A stretch of DNA of 64,000 nt. Origin: Limnanthes douglasii subsp. nivea (Eukaryota; Streptophyta; Magnoliopsida; Brassicales; Limnanthaceae). Below the pieces are notes generated by a model that worked only from the letters and a program-made list of their open reading frames with translations, was not told where the DNA came from and searched no databases. Within the stretch, counting starts at the first letter, position 1, and every line of letters begins with the position of its first letter. The position numbers and the translations under genes were made by a program. Positions 1-10,611 of this stretch are shown here, piece after piece. The DNA lies in contig JAUPFV010000001.1 in NCBI GenBank assembly GCA_036936605.1, forward strand, positions 321,186,250 through 321,250,249, given 5' to 3'.

Positions 1-1
1 C

Positions 2-874
2 AAATCAACCTTGAGAAGGCTGTTAAATATTATTAAAGATCATAAGATTAAAATTCTTTCGATTCAAGAGCCTATGGCTGATATTGGCAAGATTGGTATG
101 GTTTCTTCTAAGTTGGGTTTTAAGAATTTTGTTGGTAACTGCTCCAACAAAATCTGGGTTCTCTGGTGTGATGATGTGGAGTTGAATGTGCTGGTTGATC
201 ATGATCAGATACTCCACATGAAGGTGGTCTATTCTGGTTGTGATAGTTTCAATTTTTCTTCTGTTTATGTTAAGAGTCAAAGGCTTCTTAGAAGGGATCT
301 TTGGGCTCAAATATTTTCTATTGCTTCTGATGAGGTTCCTTGGCTGATTGCGGGTGATTTTAATGCTGTTTCTTGCTCTGAGGATCAAGTGGGGTGTGTT
401 ACTTATGACTATGCTAGCACTGAGGAGTTTAATGAGGCTGTTAGATATTGCAATCTTCAGGATGCTGGTTTTGTTGGCTCTAGGTATACTTGGAACAGGG
501 GTACTAAGTGGAACAGGTTGGACAAGTCTCTGGTTAATACTAAGTGGAATGATATGTTCAACACTACTCAGGTTATCCACATGGTCAGAACAAGTTCTGA
601 CCATGCTCCTTTGATAATTCAGTCTCACTCTAATACTTTACATACTATTAAAAAGGGAAGTTTCAAATTTCTTAATGCCCGGGTTAGTGAGGATAGCTTT
701 TTGGATACTGTTAGTCAGAATTGGAGCTTAAGGTGTAATGGTAACCCTAGTCAGATCTTCTGGTACAAGCTTAGAAGGCTCAAAGCTTGTCTTAAGGCTT
801 GGAATGTTAAGGTGTTTGGAAATATTTTCAGTAAGGTCAAGGAGGCTGCTGATTTAGTTAGGGATGGAGATTAG
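2..874 (+). pseudogene. LINE ORF2 endonuclease domain (APE type), N-terminus cut by window
   Basis: This domain nicks the target DNA to prime reverse transcription. Visible motifs are IQEP (the catalytic Glu region) near the start, AGDFNAV around residue 113 and SSDHAPL around residue 195, in the order expected for exonuclease-endonuclease-phosphatase folds. The reading frame is already open at the first base of the window, so the TTG at 11 is not a true start. The frame ends at the TAG at 872-874, and the coding sense continues in another frame from about 864, which indicates a frameshift. The three motif residues appear present, so this domain is better preserved than the rest of the element. 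Confidence 0.9.
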
Positions 875-1544
875 ACATTTGCTGAATAATTCTCAGATCT
901 CGAAGGCTGATCTTTCTAAAGCTAACAACATGTACATTAAAGCTCTTAGGAATGAGGAGAGTTATTGGCATCAAAAGTGTTATAATAGTTGGATTAAGAA
1001 TGGGGATGGGAATACTAAGATCTATCATGCTTTTGTAAAGAAGAAAAGAAGTCGTAATGTGATTAAAGGCATCAAAGATGAGGGTGTTTGGATTTATAAC
1101 CCTGATGGCATTGCTATTTCTGCTCAGAATTACTTCAAAAATATTTTAGCCCCTATCTCTAATGCTAACATGGTTTATGATATGCAGCAGGAGGCTATTT
1201 TTAATAACATTCCTAGGCTGGTCTCTGATGAGGAAAATGACTCAATCTCTAAGTTAACTACCAAGGAGGAAGTTTGGAATGTCATTTGCAGGATGAGCAA
1301 TGATAGTGCTCCTGGTTTGGATGGTTTTAACATATTTTTCTTTAAATCTTGTTGGTCTATTATTTGTGATGATCTTTGCAGGGCCATTAATTATTTTCTT
1401 AGTGGTATGGTCTTGCCTGAGGGTGTCTATGCCACTGGTATCTGTTTGATTCCTAAGTGCCCTAACCCTATGTCTTGGAACAGCTTCAGGCCTATAAGTT
1501 TATGCTCTATGTTTAACAGAATTCTATCTCTCTGGGATTGCTAA
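864..1544 (+). pseudogene. LINE ORF2, linker and N-terminal reverse transcriptase
   Basis: This stretch holds the linker after the endonuclease and RT blocks 0-2. The hallmark is DSAPGLDGF followed by FFKSCW around residues 146-165, and FRPISLCSMF near the end, all typical of L1 RT. The frame closes at 1544 just after the FRPISLC block. The next recognisable block, QGAFVKGR, starts at about 1570 in a different frame with fewer residues between than usual, so a small deletion with frameshift is likely. Not functional as it stands. Confidence 0.88.
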
Positions 1545-1569
1545 TATTTTACCTAAGATTGTATCTAAG

Positions 1570-3222
1570 ATGCAGGGGGCTTTTGTTAAGGGGAGGCTCA
1601 TTCACGAGAACATTCTTATTGCTAAGGAGATGATGCATGACATAAATAGAAAGCCTAGTTCTGGAAATGTCTTGATTAAGTTAGACATGACAAAGGCCTT
1701 TGATAGGCTTTCTCATGGTTTCATTCTCAAAGTGCTATCCTGCTTTGGATTTAATGACACTTGTGTTTCTATTATTAAAAGTATGATATCTAATGTCCAC
1801 ATTTCAGATCTGATTAATGGTCTGGTCACATGTTATTTTCATCAAAAGCAGGGTTTAAGGCATGGAGACCCTTTGTCTCCTAGCCTGTTTATCCTTGCTG
1901 AGAAGGTCTTTTTACGTGGTCTTTACAATCTATTCAATGAGAACAAGCAATTTCAGTATGCATCTAGATCTTCTTACTTGGTGCCTTGTTTGGCATTTAC
2001 TGATGACATATTGGTCTTTACCAATTGCAAGCCTTCCTCCATCACTGCCTTAAGTAGCTTCCTGGACAAGTATCAACAATTATCTGGTCAGTCTATCAAT
2101 AAAGAGAAGACTAAGCTTATTGTGTCTAGTAAAGCTACTCTTTCTACAACTAACAGACTCAATTCTCTTTCTGATCATAGTCCTGAGGCCTTATCTTTTA
2201 GTTATCTTGGTATTACTATCTCTAAGAATAACAAATGGGCTAACTATTGTTCTTTAATTAAAAAGGTTCATGATAGAATCTCTGATTGGGACACTATCAA
2301 CCTCTCTTTTGCTGGCAGAATGTCTTTGATCAATAGTGTGCTTATGCATATTCTATATTATTGGATGCACAACTCTCTAATCCCTAATTCTATAATCAAG
2401 AAATTGGAAACTTGTTTCAACAGGTTTCTATGGAGATCTAGTTACAATGAGAATACTATACACTGGTCTACCTGGAACAAGCTCTGTAATCCTTACTCTG
2501 ATGGGGGTTTAAACTTTAAAAATCTTAATGACATGCAACTTGTCTTTTCTTATAAATTATGGTTCATTCTTAGGAAATACAGTTGTCTTTGGTCTGAGCT
2601 GATTCATAACACTTATTGTTCTGAATCTCATGTTATTAAAGCTAAGTGTAAGGGCTCTGATTCTACGGTTTGGAAAAGAATTACATCTATCAGGCATAAG
2701 GCTGAGAAGCACGTTAAATGGAAGCTTGGTGAGGGTGGTATGGACTTTTGGTTGGAGGAATGGCATGATCTCCCTCCCCTGATAAGTGATTCTAACCCTT
2801 ACACCTGGTTTCTTAAAGCTACTGTAAAAACGTTTTCGAAATCTAATAATTGGGATTTCAGTTCCCTTATTACAACCCTTTCCCCTGCTAGAATGGATCA
2901 CATTGCTAAGTATAGTGTTTATCCTACATGTTCTGATAAAATAATTTGGAAGCTTTCTAATACTCAGGATTTTAATTCTAATGTTACATGGGACAGTATT
3001 AGAAAGCATTCATCTAAATCTGGTATATATCAAAAGATTTGGGGCTCATTTGTGCCTAAAAATTTTTCCTTTTTATGCTGGAAACTTCTTAAAGGTTTTA
3101 TTTCGATTGATAGTATTCTTATGCGTAGACACATTCAAATTGTTTCAAAATGTCAGTTTTATAATAGCATTGAGGATAAGAATCATCTATTCGTGCAATG
3201 CAATTACGCTTGGCAAATCTAG
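1570..3222 (+). pseudogene. LINE ORF2, reverse transcriptase core and zinc-binding tail
   Basis: This is the polymerase core. It shows QGAFVKGR, the motif A segment LDMTKAFDR, the motif B segment QGLRHGDPLSPSLF, and the catalytic box AFTDDIL. The usual plant L1 box is FADD or YADD, so here Ala is replaced by Thr while both Asp residues remain. Downstream come the thumb region and a zf-RVT-like region (WKLL, then a Cys/His-containing segment near 3150-3210). The frame stops at a TAG at 3220-3222. The same frame is open again immediately afterwards and runs into the RNase H part, so a point mutation, perhaps from TGG, explains the stop. Confidence 0.9.
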
Positions 3223-4050
3223 AACTACTTTAGCTGTGTCTTTAATGTAAAAATTGGCAGATATATGGTCTTGTCTCATATTATCAGATCATGGTTTTGG
3301 CTTACTAAAAGGACCAGTCATATAACTCATCTGGTCCCTCAAATAATATGTTCGGTCATTTGGAGAAGTCGAAACAAATCTAAGTTCAAGGGCTGTTTTG
3401 AGTCTGTTAAGTCAGCTATTGATAGAGTTATCTATATCATTAATAGTATTGATGTTTCTAGAATGACTAATAGCAAGCTATGGACTAATTCTTATTATGC
3501 TGCTTCTGTTCTAGGGTGTAAATCTATTGATATAAAGAAGAAAAATACAATGTACCTTAAGTGGATTGCTCCTAAACCAGGCAGGCTGAAGCTCAACGTT
3601 GACGGCGCTTGTAATGCTTTTGGTGAAGCAAGTAATGGCGTGCTGATCAGAGACTCGGAGGGAGATATCGTTCTTGGCTCGGGTAGGCTGCTGGGAAAGC
3701 TTAACCCTCTCTTTGCTGAAATTGGTGCGCTCCTTGAAGGTCTGATCATCTGCAAACAGAAGGGATGGTCTGAAGTTGATGTCGAATCTCACAGTGAGGT
3801 GCTAATAAATCTTTTAGCAAATCGAAGAGAAGCTTGGTACCTGCATTCTTCGCTGAATACTTGTAGAGCTCTGATTCACTCCAGAATGTCGATCCGCTTC
3901 ATTTCTCGAACCCAAAATCACTGCTCTGATTGGATTTCGAAGCATTCTCTCTCTTCCAAAGCTAACATACAGTTCACCATAGCCATTGCTCCTAATCATC
4001 TCAGGTCGCTTGCTCTTCTTGAAAGCTTGGGAGTGGGCTACGTTTCTTAG
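3223..4050 (+). pseudogene. LINE ORF2, C-terminal RNase H domain
   Basis: The domain removes RNA from the RNA-DNA hybrid during element replication. The frame is that of the preceding RT segment, separated from it by a single TAG. The RNase H signature starts near 3590 with KLNVDGAC (first catalytic Asp). FAEIGAL follows with the catalytic Glu. The third acidic position, normally VESDS, reads VESHS, so the Asp seems replaced by His. The last block reads HCSDWISKHS. It belongs to the RNase H type found at the C-terminus of many plant L1 elements. Function is probably lost through both the stop and the Asp-to-His change. Confidence 0.85.
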
Positions 4051-4349
4051 CTCTGTAAAGGGATTGGCTTGTTTAGTTTGGTTTTTGAGGCTGATTTCAT
4101 AAAAGGGGCTGGTGATTTTGTGATGAGGGTTTGAGCTTTTATGAAGGGATTCTCAGGTGGAAACCCTAATTTTGGTCCCAATTTGGTTTTCTGGAGGGAT
4201 TCTTAGACGCCATCAAAAGTTATTCGTGAAAATCTTTTAGTTCTCTTTTAAGTCCTCAAATTTGTATTTTCTTTCAATTGTATCTCATACTTAATAATGT
4301 TGTTACTTTACTCATTTAAGTAATAAAATTTCTATTTGCTTAAAAAAAA
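4051..4349 (+). other. LINE 3' UTR and A-rich tail
   Basis: The 3' UTR is GT-rich and non-coding. It ends with a poly-A-signal-like AATAAA/TAATAAAA context near 4320-4330 and a short A run. Sequence character changes abruptly afterwards to the AT-rich GCAAC repeat, which supports 4349 as the element's end. Confidence 0.75.
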
Positions 4350-5500
4350 CTACAACATATTTTTTTAATTTTTTTTAAAAATAGATAGAAACTTACCAAT
4401 TTAGTATTAGTTATTTTTCACTTCCAAATTTTATATCTTTCAACAATTAATTAAAAAGAAAATATACTATTTTTTTATCCAAATTACACGTAATTTCGCA
4501 ATTGACAATTGCTTTTTAGCACCAAATTATACATAATTTCGTAACTAAAATATTTTTTCGTACTAATTTTGTAACCAAATTACACATATTTTTGCAACAA
4601 GAACACAATATATATATATATATATATTGAAAAAAACATTCAACACAAAATTGCACATATTTTCGCAACTATATAAAAACATTAGTTGTTTCACGCTCAA
4701 TTAACATTTATTTTCACAAAATAAGTTTTTATTATTTTTCACACAACAAGACTTATTTAAAAACCAAGTCATATTTTCGTAACTGTTTTTTTCTTATTTT
4801 CATAAAATATTTGTACGTAATTTCGCAACTAGAACACGATTTTTTTCCAACCAAATTACAAGTATTTATACAATTGCAACACGATTTATTATTAAAAAAC
4901 TTTTCTCAACACAAAAATGCACATATTTTCGCAACTACAAAAAGTTAGTTGTTTCATACCTAGTTAACACTTTATTTTCATAAAAAATGTGTATTTTGTT
5001 TCTTTCGCACAATTACACTTATTATTTTCATAAAAAAACTGTATTTTGTTTCCTTCACACAATCAGACTTTTATAGCAACCAAAATTCTATTTCCACAAC
5101 TACTTTCTTTTTATTTACGCAACTTATTTGCACATAATTTTGCAACTGGAACATAATATTTTTAAACAACCAAATTACACCTAATTTTGCAACTATAACA
5201 TAATTTATTTTTAGCAACCAAATTTCACTATAATTCCGCAACGGAATCATATTTTTTTAAACTTATTTCGCGACCTAATTAGACGTAATTACACAACTAT
5301 AATAAATATTTTTTTATAGATCTAGTTTTGTTCGTTTACAAAAATCAATGGCATTTTTTGATTTTTTGAAGCTATGATTTGAAAGACATGAATTTTTTTT
5401 AAAATAAAAAACAATAAAGAGAAAATTTGTTAAATGATATTTTGGACTACGAGATGTTATCTATAAATAATCATTTATCACCAGGTAAATGTCCATGTAA
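4350..5500 (+). repeat. AT-rich degenerate repeat with recurring GCAAC motif, copy A
   Basis: The stretch consists of imperfect units of roughly 40-60 bp with the core caaattacacgtaatttcgcaac followed by a T-run. The unit is repeated many times with frequent cgcaact or gcaacta endings. It contains no open frame. A short AT microsatellite lies near 4612-4627. The right part (5320-5440), with tctagttttgttc and a gaaagacatgaa segment, is shared with the repeat at 50390-51300, so this is a dispersed repeat family and not just simple AT DNA. The class is unknown. No LTR, TIR or tRNA-like box is visible. Confidence 0.6.
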
Positions 5501-5549
5501 TCTATTTTCTTCTGACGTATTTTGGGTGCAACAGTTGATGTTGTATCAT

Positions 5550-6293
5550 CATTAACCATTCCTGGGGATGACATGGTTCTTATCCCTACTAGACCGCTTA
5601 CTCAACTGCTCAAGAGCTTTCATTTAGGCCTAGTTTGCCAAACTACAAATCTTTTTCCCTCGTTTTCTCTATTGTTACTTTTATCACCCCAAGTATGATC
5701 AACAATTTCTCTTTGCCACACAAGTACACATGCACTACCTCCTCATGTTGCTACACATGCTAACTCACCTATTTCAAGCATTCCTACTGCCATTCCCATG
5801 TATTCATCTCAGAGTTGGGCCAACGTGGTTCCCATGTACTCGTCTCGGGGTATTTCATGGAGAAAAAACACGCCTTTTACCATGTCTAGTCTTTTGCGGT
5901 TTAGATTTAGGTCATGCATGATCTGCATGAGTATAAAGTTACCTTTTTGGCTACTTCACTACCGCCAACAACGCCATATTTGTCCTCGAAACCGTTCATT
6001 GGTTCTTCAAAGACCACCCCATTTTCCTCAAGAGATGGGAGCTTATAACCTCAACTATTAGGGACCTGGTTAAGTCAATCCCATTTTGGGTTAAGTTTTA
6101 TAATCTACCACTTTTGGTCACAACAACTTGATGGAAGCACTTTTGTTGCCCAAGTACACTCTTAACCCCATAGGAATGGCCATATTATGAACGAAGGTAC
6201 TTCTCCAATTACACAGACCAGACCCATTTCGGCTACGCCTGCTGTTTTGAACCAAGTCCGGGAGCAACATGTTGCTCGAGTGTTAGTAGTTTG
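5550..6293 (+). pseudogene. LINE ORF1 remnant (RNA-binding protein, DUF4283-like)
   Basis: Around 5970-6110 the frames spell a segment with WFFKDHP, KRWELITSTI and SIPFWVKFYNLPL. This resembles the conserved core of the ORF1 protein of plant L1 elements (a DUF4283-type region followed by WVKLxxLPL). That protein binds element RNA. The upstream part is Ser/Pro/His-rich and unaligned. The region lies directly before the endonuclease remnant, as expected. Frames are broken, and the exact limits are inferred. Confidence 0.6.
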
Positions 6294-6324
6294 AATGGAT
6301 GGTATATTTCTTTTATGCAATTTT

Positions 6325-7200
6325 TATGTTAATCTCCGCATTGAATGTTAGGGGCCTTAATGACCCCATTAGATAAAAAGATGTTAATGAGTATATTTTT
6401 TCTAATTATATTACTATCTGCATGTTTGAGACTGAGTTTAAATTTGATAATGTAGACAGAATTATGAGAACAATTCTACCATATTTGTATCATAAGTTTA
6501 ACCACAGTTCTCATCATTTAGGAATAATTTGGATATCTTGGAATCTGAGTGTCTTTAGGGTTAATGAAGGCCTTAATCCCCCTTAATTCATGGATTCCAC
6601 TTTGAAATACATTGTGAAAAAACCCTTATGTTCCATCTTATCGCTATTTACGACTTCAATGAGCCATATGACCACCACCTTTTACGACATGATATCACCA
6701 AATTTCCTCCACTTCCTAATCCATGGGTGGCCATGGGAGATTTTAATTTTATTAGAAATTCGTATGCGCGTTTGGGTAAGTATGATCTTTAGAAAAATTC
6801 GATCAAGGATGTTAATGATTTTTGTCGCTCAAGTGAGCTTAATGATCTCTGATCATCGATATTTTAATTTATTTGTACAAACAAATATATTGACAACCCA
6901 ATCTCATCCAAGATTGATAGAGCTCTTGTTAACAACCACTAGGACGATAAGCTTCCTAACTTGTTTGTCCATTTTGATCTTCCCTGCACCTTTAACCACA
7001 CTCTTATCACCCTACATCTCACCACCTGTTTCCTTCCTAATTTTTGTTCCAGGTACTTCCCTTTGCGAGGGTGTTTTCATGACCATTATATATTCTAAAC
7101 TTAATCTCCTAAAGATCGCCCTCTACTTTAAGCCAACAAAAATTCAGTAACATTAGTGATAGGGTTGACAGGTGCAAGTGGTCATTTTCCAAACCTGGCT
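6325..7200 (+). pseudogene. LINE endonuclease remnant
   Basis: The start spells ALNVRGLNDPIR followed by a stop, which is the usual L1 ORF2 opening. FETEFKFDNVDRI comes next (ETK-like catalytic block with the Lys altered), then WVAMGDFNFI near 6725 and KIDRALVNN near 6915. These are endonuclease motifs in the right order but distributed over different frames. It cannot encode a working enzyme. Confidence 0.75.
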
Positions 7201-7449
7201 AAGTTTGGCTAGCAACCCAGTTAACCATCTCCTCGTCGAGGCAGAAATCTCAACCTCAAAGAACTCTATTTTCTTAGCCGAGCTGAGGAATCTTTTCGGG
7301 AAAAAAAATACCGCGAGACCTGACTGAAGCTAGGTGGTCATAATTCAAATTTTCTCCATAACAACATTAAAGTTAATAGGGCCAAAAACAAGATAAGTTC
7401 CACCAATGATTCAGATTGATCATTTTCTCAAACCTTGAAGGGTTTCAGA

Positions 7450-8770
7450 TATTTTTGTTTGTCACTTTACCCACCTTCTGAATACCAATAACCCTCCTAA
7501 CTACTCGAGGGTCGAGAGGGTTATAAACTTAATCACGACTAATATTTACCCCCGTGACAAGTCTAACATGGCTAGACCCGTCAATGAGGATGAGATCAAG
7601 ACAGCCTTATTCAACATTGATAGCAACAAAGCCCATGTGCCTGATGGTTTTAGTGTGAGCTTCTTTAAAACCTGTTGGGCCACCTTTATCCCTGATTATT
7701 ATAAAGCTGTAAAATATTTCTTCCGCCATGGTTAGATGGACCACCTCTAGAATAAAATCTAGTTTCGATCATCTTAACATCTGGCTCTCCCTCTTTCCCA
7801 ACTGATTTTATACCGATAGCATGCAAGGTTAATTAAAATATCTTAGGCCCTGGACTAAAAAATTACTTTATCGTCCTTATCGACTCTTTCCAATCAGCTT
7901 TCGTTTTGGGACAAAGAATTTGAGATAGCATTTTTCTCTAGCAAGATCTTCTTTATGGCTACCACACCAACAAAAAGTCTCTAGACGCACTCTCAAGATC
8001 GAACTCATGAAAGATTTTGACAATGTCTTTTGGTGTCTCATGTTTGATTTTCTATATGTGATAGACTTCCCCACTAAGATGATTGGATGGGTCCTACAAT
8101 GTATATCATATGCATCAACACCTCATCATATACCACATGCATCAAAACCAGCAGTTTTGGCCCTTCCTAGGTAAAAAAGGCCTCCGGTAAATGGAATATG
8201 TCTCCCCTTACGTGTTGGTCATATTCATGCAGTTTCTATCTAGCATTCTTCGAGAAAAAGGTCAACATCCTACCTCTAGGCATCACTAAAAGTATCAGAA
8301 GATGAAGATCATCAAACTCTACTTTGCGGACGACGTCATGATCACCAACATGTTTTCCATCTCTTTAGTAAAAAATGGACTTAAGGAGTTTTCAAAACTG
8401 TCTGGTCTTAGCCTTAACCCCACCAAAAGTCATATTTATCTTTCAGGGGAAATAATTTTCATGTTTTTTTTCTTCTGAGGAAACCCGCAGCCGTTATTCA
8501 GAGTGCAATGAGTGCGCACAGGGTAAACCCTCAGTCTGACGCGATAGCCTACAAAACAACGCCAGAAGGTAAACCACACAAGGTGACAGGCTCAACCGAG
8601 AAAGTGTATGTAGAGGGACTCGAACTCATGATCTTTGGTTACAAACATGCCTTACTCAACCAACTCAGCTACCACCTTGGGGGCATATTTTTCATGTTAT
8701 CATCTCCACTATTGGTTTTGAAGAGGGTACTCTTCCCACCAGGTACCTGGGAGTCCTGCTTATTATAACC
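7450..8770 (+). pseudogene. LINE reverse transcriptase remnant, split by a SINE
   Basis: The RT starts with a block reading DEIKTALFNIDSNKAHVPDGF and FFKTCW near 7590-7680. A QSAFVLGQRI block follows near 7895, and a catalytic-box segment YFADDVMIT near 8320-8345. The thumb segment LSLNPTKSHIYLSG ends at the SINE insertion. After the SINE the LINE resumes with GFEEGTLPTRYLGVLL near 8715-8760. The reading sense across the insertion is continuous once the SINE and its duplicated target are ignored. Confidence 0.78.
8464..8684 (-). mobile_element. tRNA-derived SINE, copy 1, nested in LINE
   Basis: On the minus strand the sequence begins with cccccaaggtggtagctgagttgg (tRNA-like head with box A). 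It has a box B agttcgagtcc and a conserved body (gtttaccttctggcg, tatcgcgtcagactgagggtttaccctg). It ends with gcggctgcgggtttcctc and an A-rich tail, which appears as a T-run at 8464-8471. A 12-bp target duplication with one mismatch flanks it (8452-8463 and 8685-8696). It shares its whole body with the copies at 10392 and 46987. Internal pol III promoter boxes imply it was once transcribed by RNA polymerase III. Confidence 0.9.
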
Positions 8771-8929
8771 TGACTTTCTTACGACGACTGCAAACTTCTT
8801 TTCCATAAAGTGACCAACCGCATAAACTCTTAGACCTCCAAGAATCGTTCGAGTACTCAAAAATCATTCACAACTATTTTCATAGATTTCTCTAGTCGGA
8901 TCCTGAAATGAATTTTTTTCATAAGCTAA

Positions 8930-9960
8930 GGTAGTTTGGGTAAGATTACTTTACCCTCGGCCGAGAGCGGCCTTGAGATGACCTTGCCCTCGGCCGAGAG
9001 CAGCCGCCTTTAATTTTTTTTCCATCTTGACGAACAACCCTTCTTAGATCTAGACCAAATGGATCATCACAAAAAAAGTAAAGGATAAAAGTATTTGAAG
9101 CCTCCAGGTTGGCTCATTACCGAGCTGGGGGTGGAGGAAGATTCTTAATCTCAGGTCTATTGCTTCAAATATTTACAAGGTTGACATTGGTAATAGAACC
9201 TCCACCTCTTTATGGTATGTAACTTAGTTTTTCTCTACATCTCTTATTGCCCTCATAGTCCCAGTATTATTAGGTATGCTCGTTTGTACGGTAAAAACAT
9301 GGATTCAGACATCATTTGCAATGACTCGTGGATCCGTCCCTCTCAAATCTGTTCAGGTAGAAGGTCACATCAATATCATCTGCTTGATATCAGTAATGCT
9401 ATAAACCTCTCCCTCTGATCGAGATGATGGTTTTCTCTGGATCCCAAATCAAAAATACAATATATTCACTATACGTACAAGCTTATCCAACCATCGACAC
9501 CGAAGGTCCCTTAGGATAACTTAGTCTAAAATAAGTTTAATATCCTCATATATTATTTCTATTGTATGACTAGCCATTAATGGGAAGTTGTCCATTCGCG
9601 ACAAACATTTTGAATGGGGTTACACTACAACACTCGACTGTGCCCTCTACAGAAGCGCTCCTGAAACCATCAACTATATCATGGTTGATTGTAATTACTC
9701 TCGGAAACTCTGGGAGACCATGATGAGAAAATTTAACATGCCATCCCCAAACACTGACTGGCCATCTTGGCTTAATACCGCGAGCGCCTGGATTCCTTCT
9801 TCTAATGCCCATGGTCATCTATAGCGTGTCACGTTCTGTGCAGTAATCTACCATATCTAGAAAGAGAAAGGTTATGATATTCACTAACACCTAATCATTG
9901 GGCTCAACCATAACCCACTATAACCTTTCTGATCTCCGTTATAGATTTTATGACACCAGG
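8930..9960 (+). pseudogene. LINE ORF2 C-terminal remnant (zinc-binding RT tail)
   Basis: The region carries WRKILNLRSIAS and DIGNRTSTSLWY (the L1 block usually reading GNGxxTSLWxD) near 9135-9215. Near 9640-9750 it has RSAPETINYIMVDCNYSRKLWE, the zf-RVT block that precedes the C-terminus. IYHIWKERK follows near 9850. Frames are broken. The final part to about 10130 is 3' UTR-like. A short duplication of ccctcggccgagagc lies at 8953-9002. Confidence 0.7.
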
Positions 9961-10391
9961 TTACCTTGCCTTTGCTAACCCCCATCCCCCCTAACTATTT
10001 CTCTCGGATTTGCACATGTACTTCATGTACAGACGGTTTCATCATCCTTCGCTTGATTATCCCTGCTTATAATATTTCTGTCGTAATACTTGTTCACTCT
10101 CTACATTTTCTGTAGCGTAATAGAACAAATCTCTACGAGTATAACTGTTTTTTTATTGTTCCTTTGTCGGAAAATACATGAATACTTGAAAATAATCATT
10201 TTTTTAAAGCAAAGTAAAATAAATAAATAATAATGTGGCTAGTGACATTTTGTGTGGTGATTGAGTTGGTGTAAAAAAATATTATTAGATAGATATCCAA
10301 AAAACTAGTATAACAAAAATGTTACTCATCACGGTGTCATATATCAGAATCGACCAAATTTCACAAAGGAATAATTATAGATGACCACAAA

Positions 10392-10596
10392 AGGGGTATG
10401 TGAGTTGGTGGAGTAAGGAATGCTCTTGACCAAAGTGCATGCGTTCGAGTCCTTCTACAAACGTTTTCTTGGATCAATCTGTTACCTTGTATGGTTTACC
10501 TTCTGACATTGATTTACATGCTATTGCGTCAGACTCAAGGTTTACCCTATGCGCATTCATTGAATAACGGCTGCGAGTTTATTCCGATATAAATAA
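10392..10596 (+). mobile_element. tRNA-derived SINE, copy 2
   Basis: This is the same family as the copies at 8464 and 46987. It has a degraded tRNA-like head (gtatgtgagttggtgga), a box B gcgttcgagtcc, the body gtttaccttctgacatt and attgcgtcagactcaaggtttaccct, and the end gcggctg-like plus an imperfect A-rich tail (ataaataaata). A 15-bp target duplication with two mismatches lies at 10377-10391 and 10597-10611. Substitutions are more frequent here than in the other two copies, so it is the oldest of the three. Confidence 0.88.
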
Positions 10597-10611
10597 ATAA
10601 ATGATCACAAA

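Larger units (their letters stand above)
1..4349 (+). mobile_element. L1-type LINE, 5' part outside window, decayed
   Basis: A non-LTR retrotransposon whose ORF2 domains run in the order apurinic endonuclease, reverse transcriptase, zinc-knuckle-like RT tail and RNase H, ending in an A-rich tail after a typical 3' end (taataaaatttc then a run of A near 4341-4349). The first visible codons already lie inside the endonuclease, so ORF1 and the ORF2 start are to the left of the window. ORF2 is broken by frameshifts near 870 and 1545 and by one stop at 3220-3222. The target-site duplication cannot be checked because the 5' end is missing. Plant L1 elements with a C-terminal RNase H are an established group. 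The element is certainly a LINE; its subfamily is not determined. Confidence 0.93.
5510..10130 (+). mobile_element. Second LINE (L1-type), heavily decayed, with nested SINE
   Basis: Pieces of an L1 element occur in the correct order in all three plus-strand frames: ORF1-like region, endonuclease, RT, zinc-binding tail and 3' UTR. Stops and frameshifts occur every few dozen codons. A SINE on the minus strand interrupts the RT at 8464-8684. This element is much older than the LINE at the left edge and looks like a different L1 subfamily. It lacks a clear RNase H. Both ends are approximate because no poly-A tail or target-site duplication could be found. Confidence 0.8.

Noticed and set aside
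8508..8768. 86-codon open frame on the plus strand
   Set aside because: It runs through the antisense of a SINE and into LINE sequence; no protein meaning.
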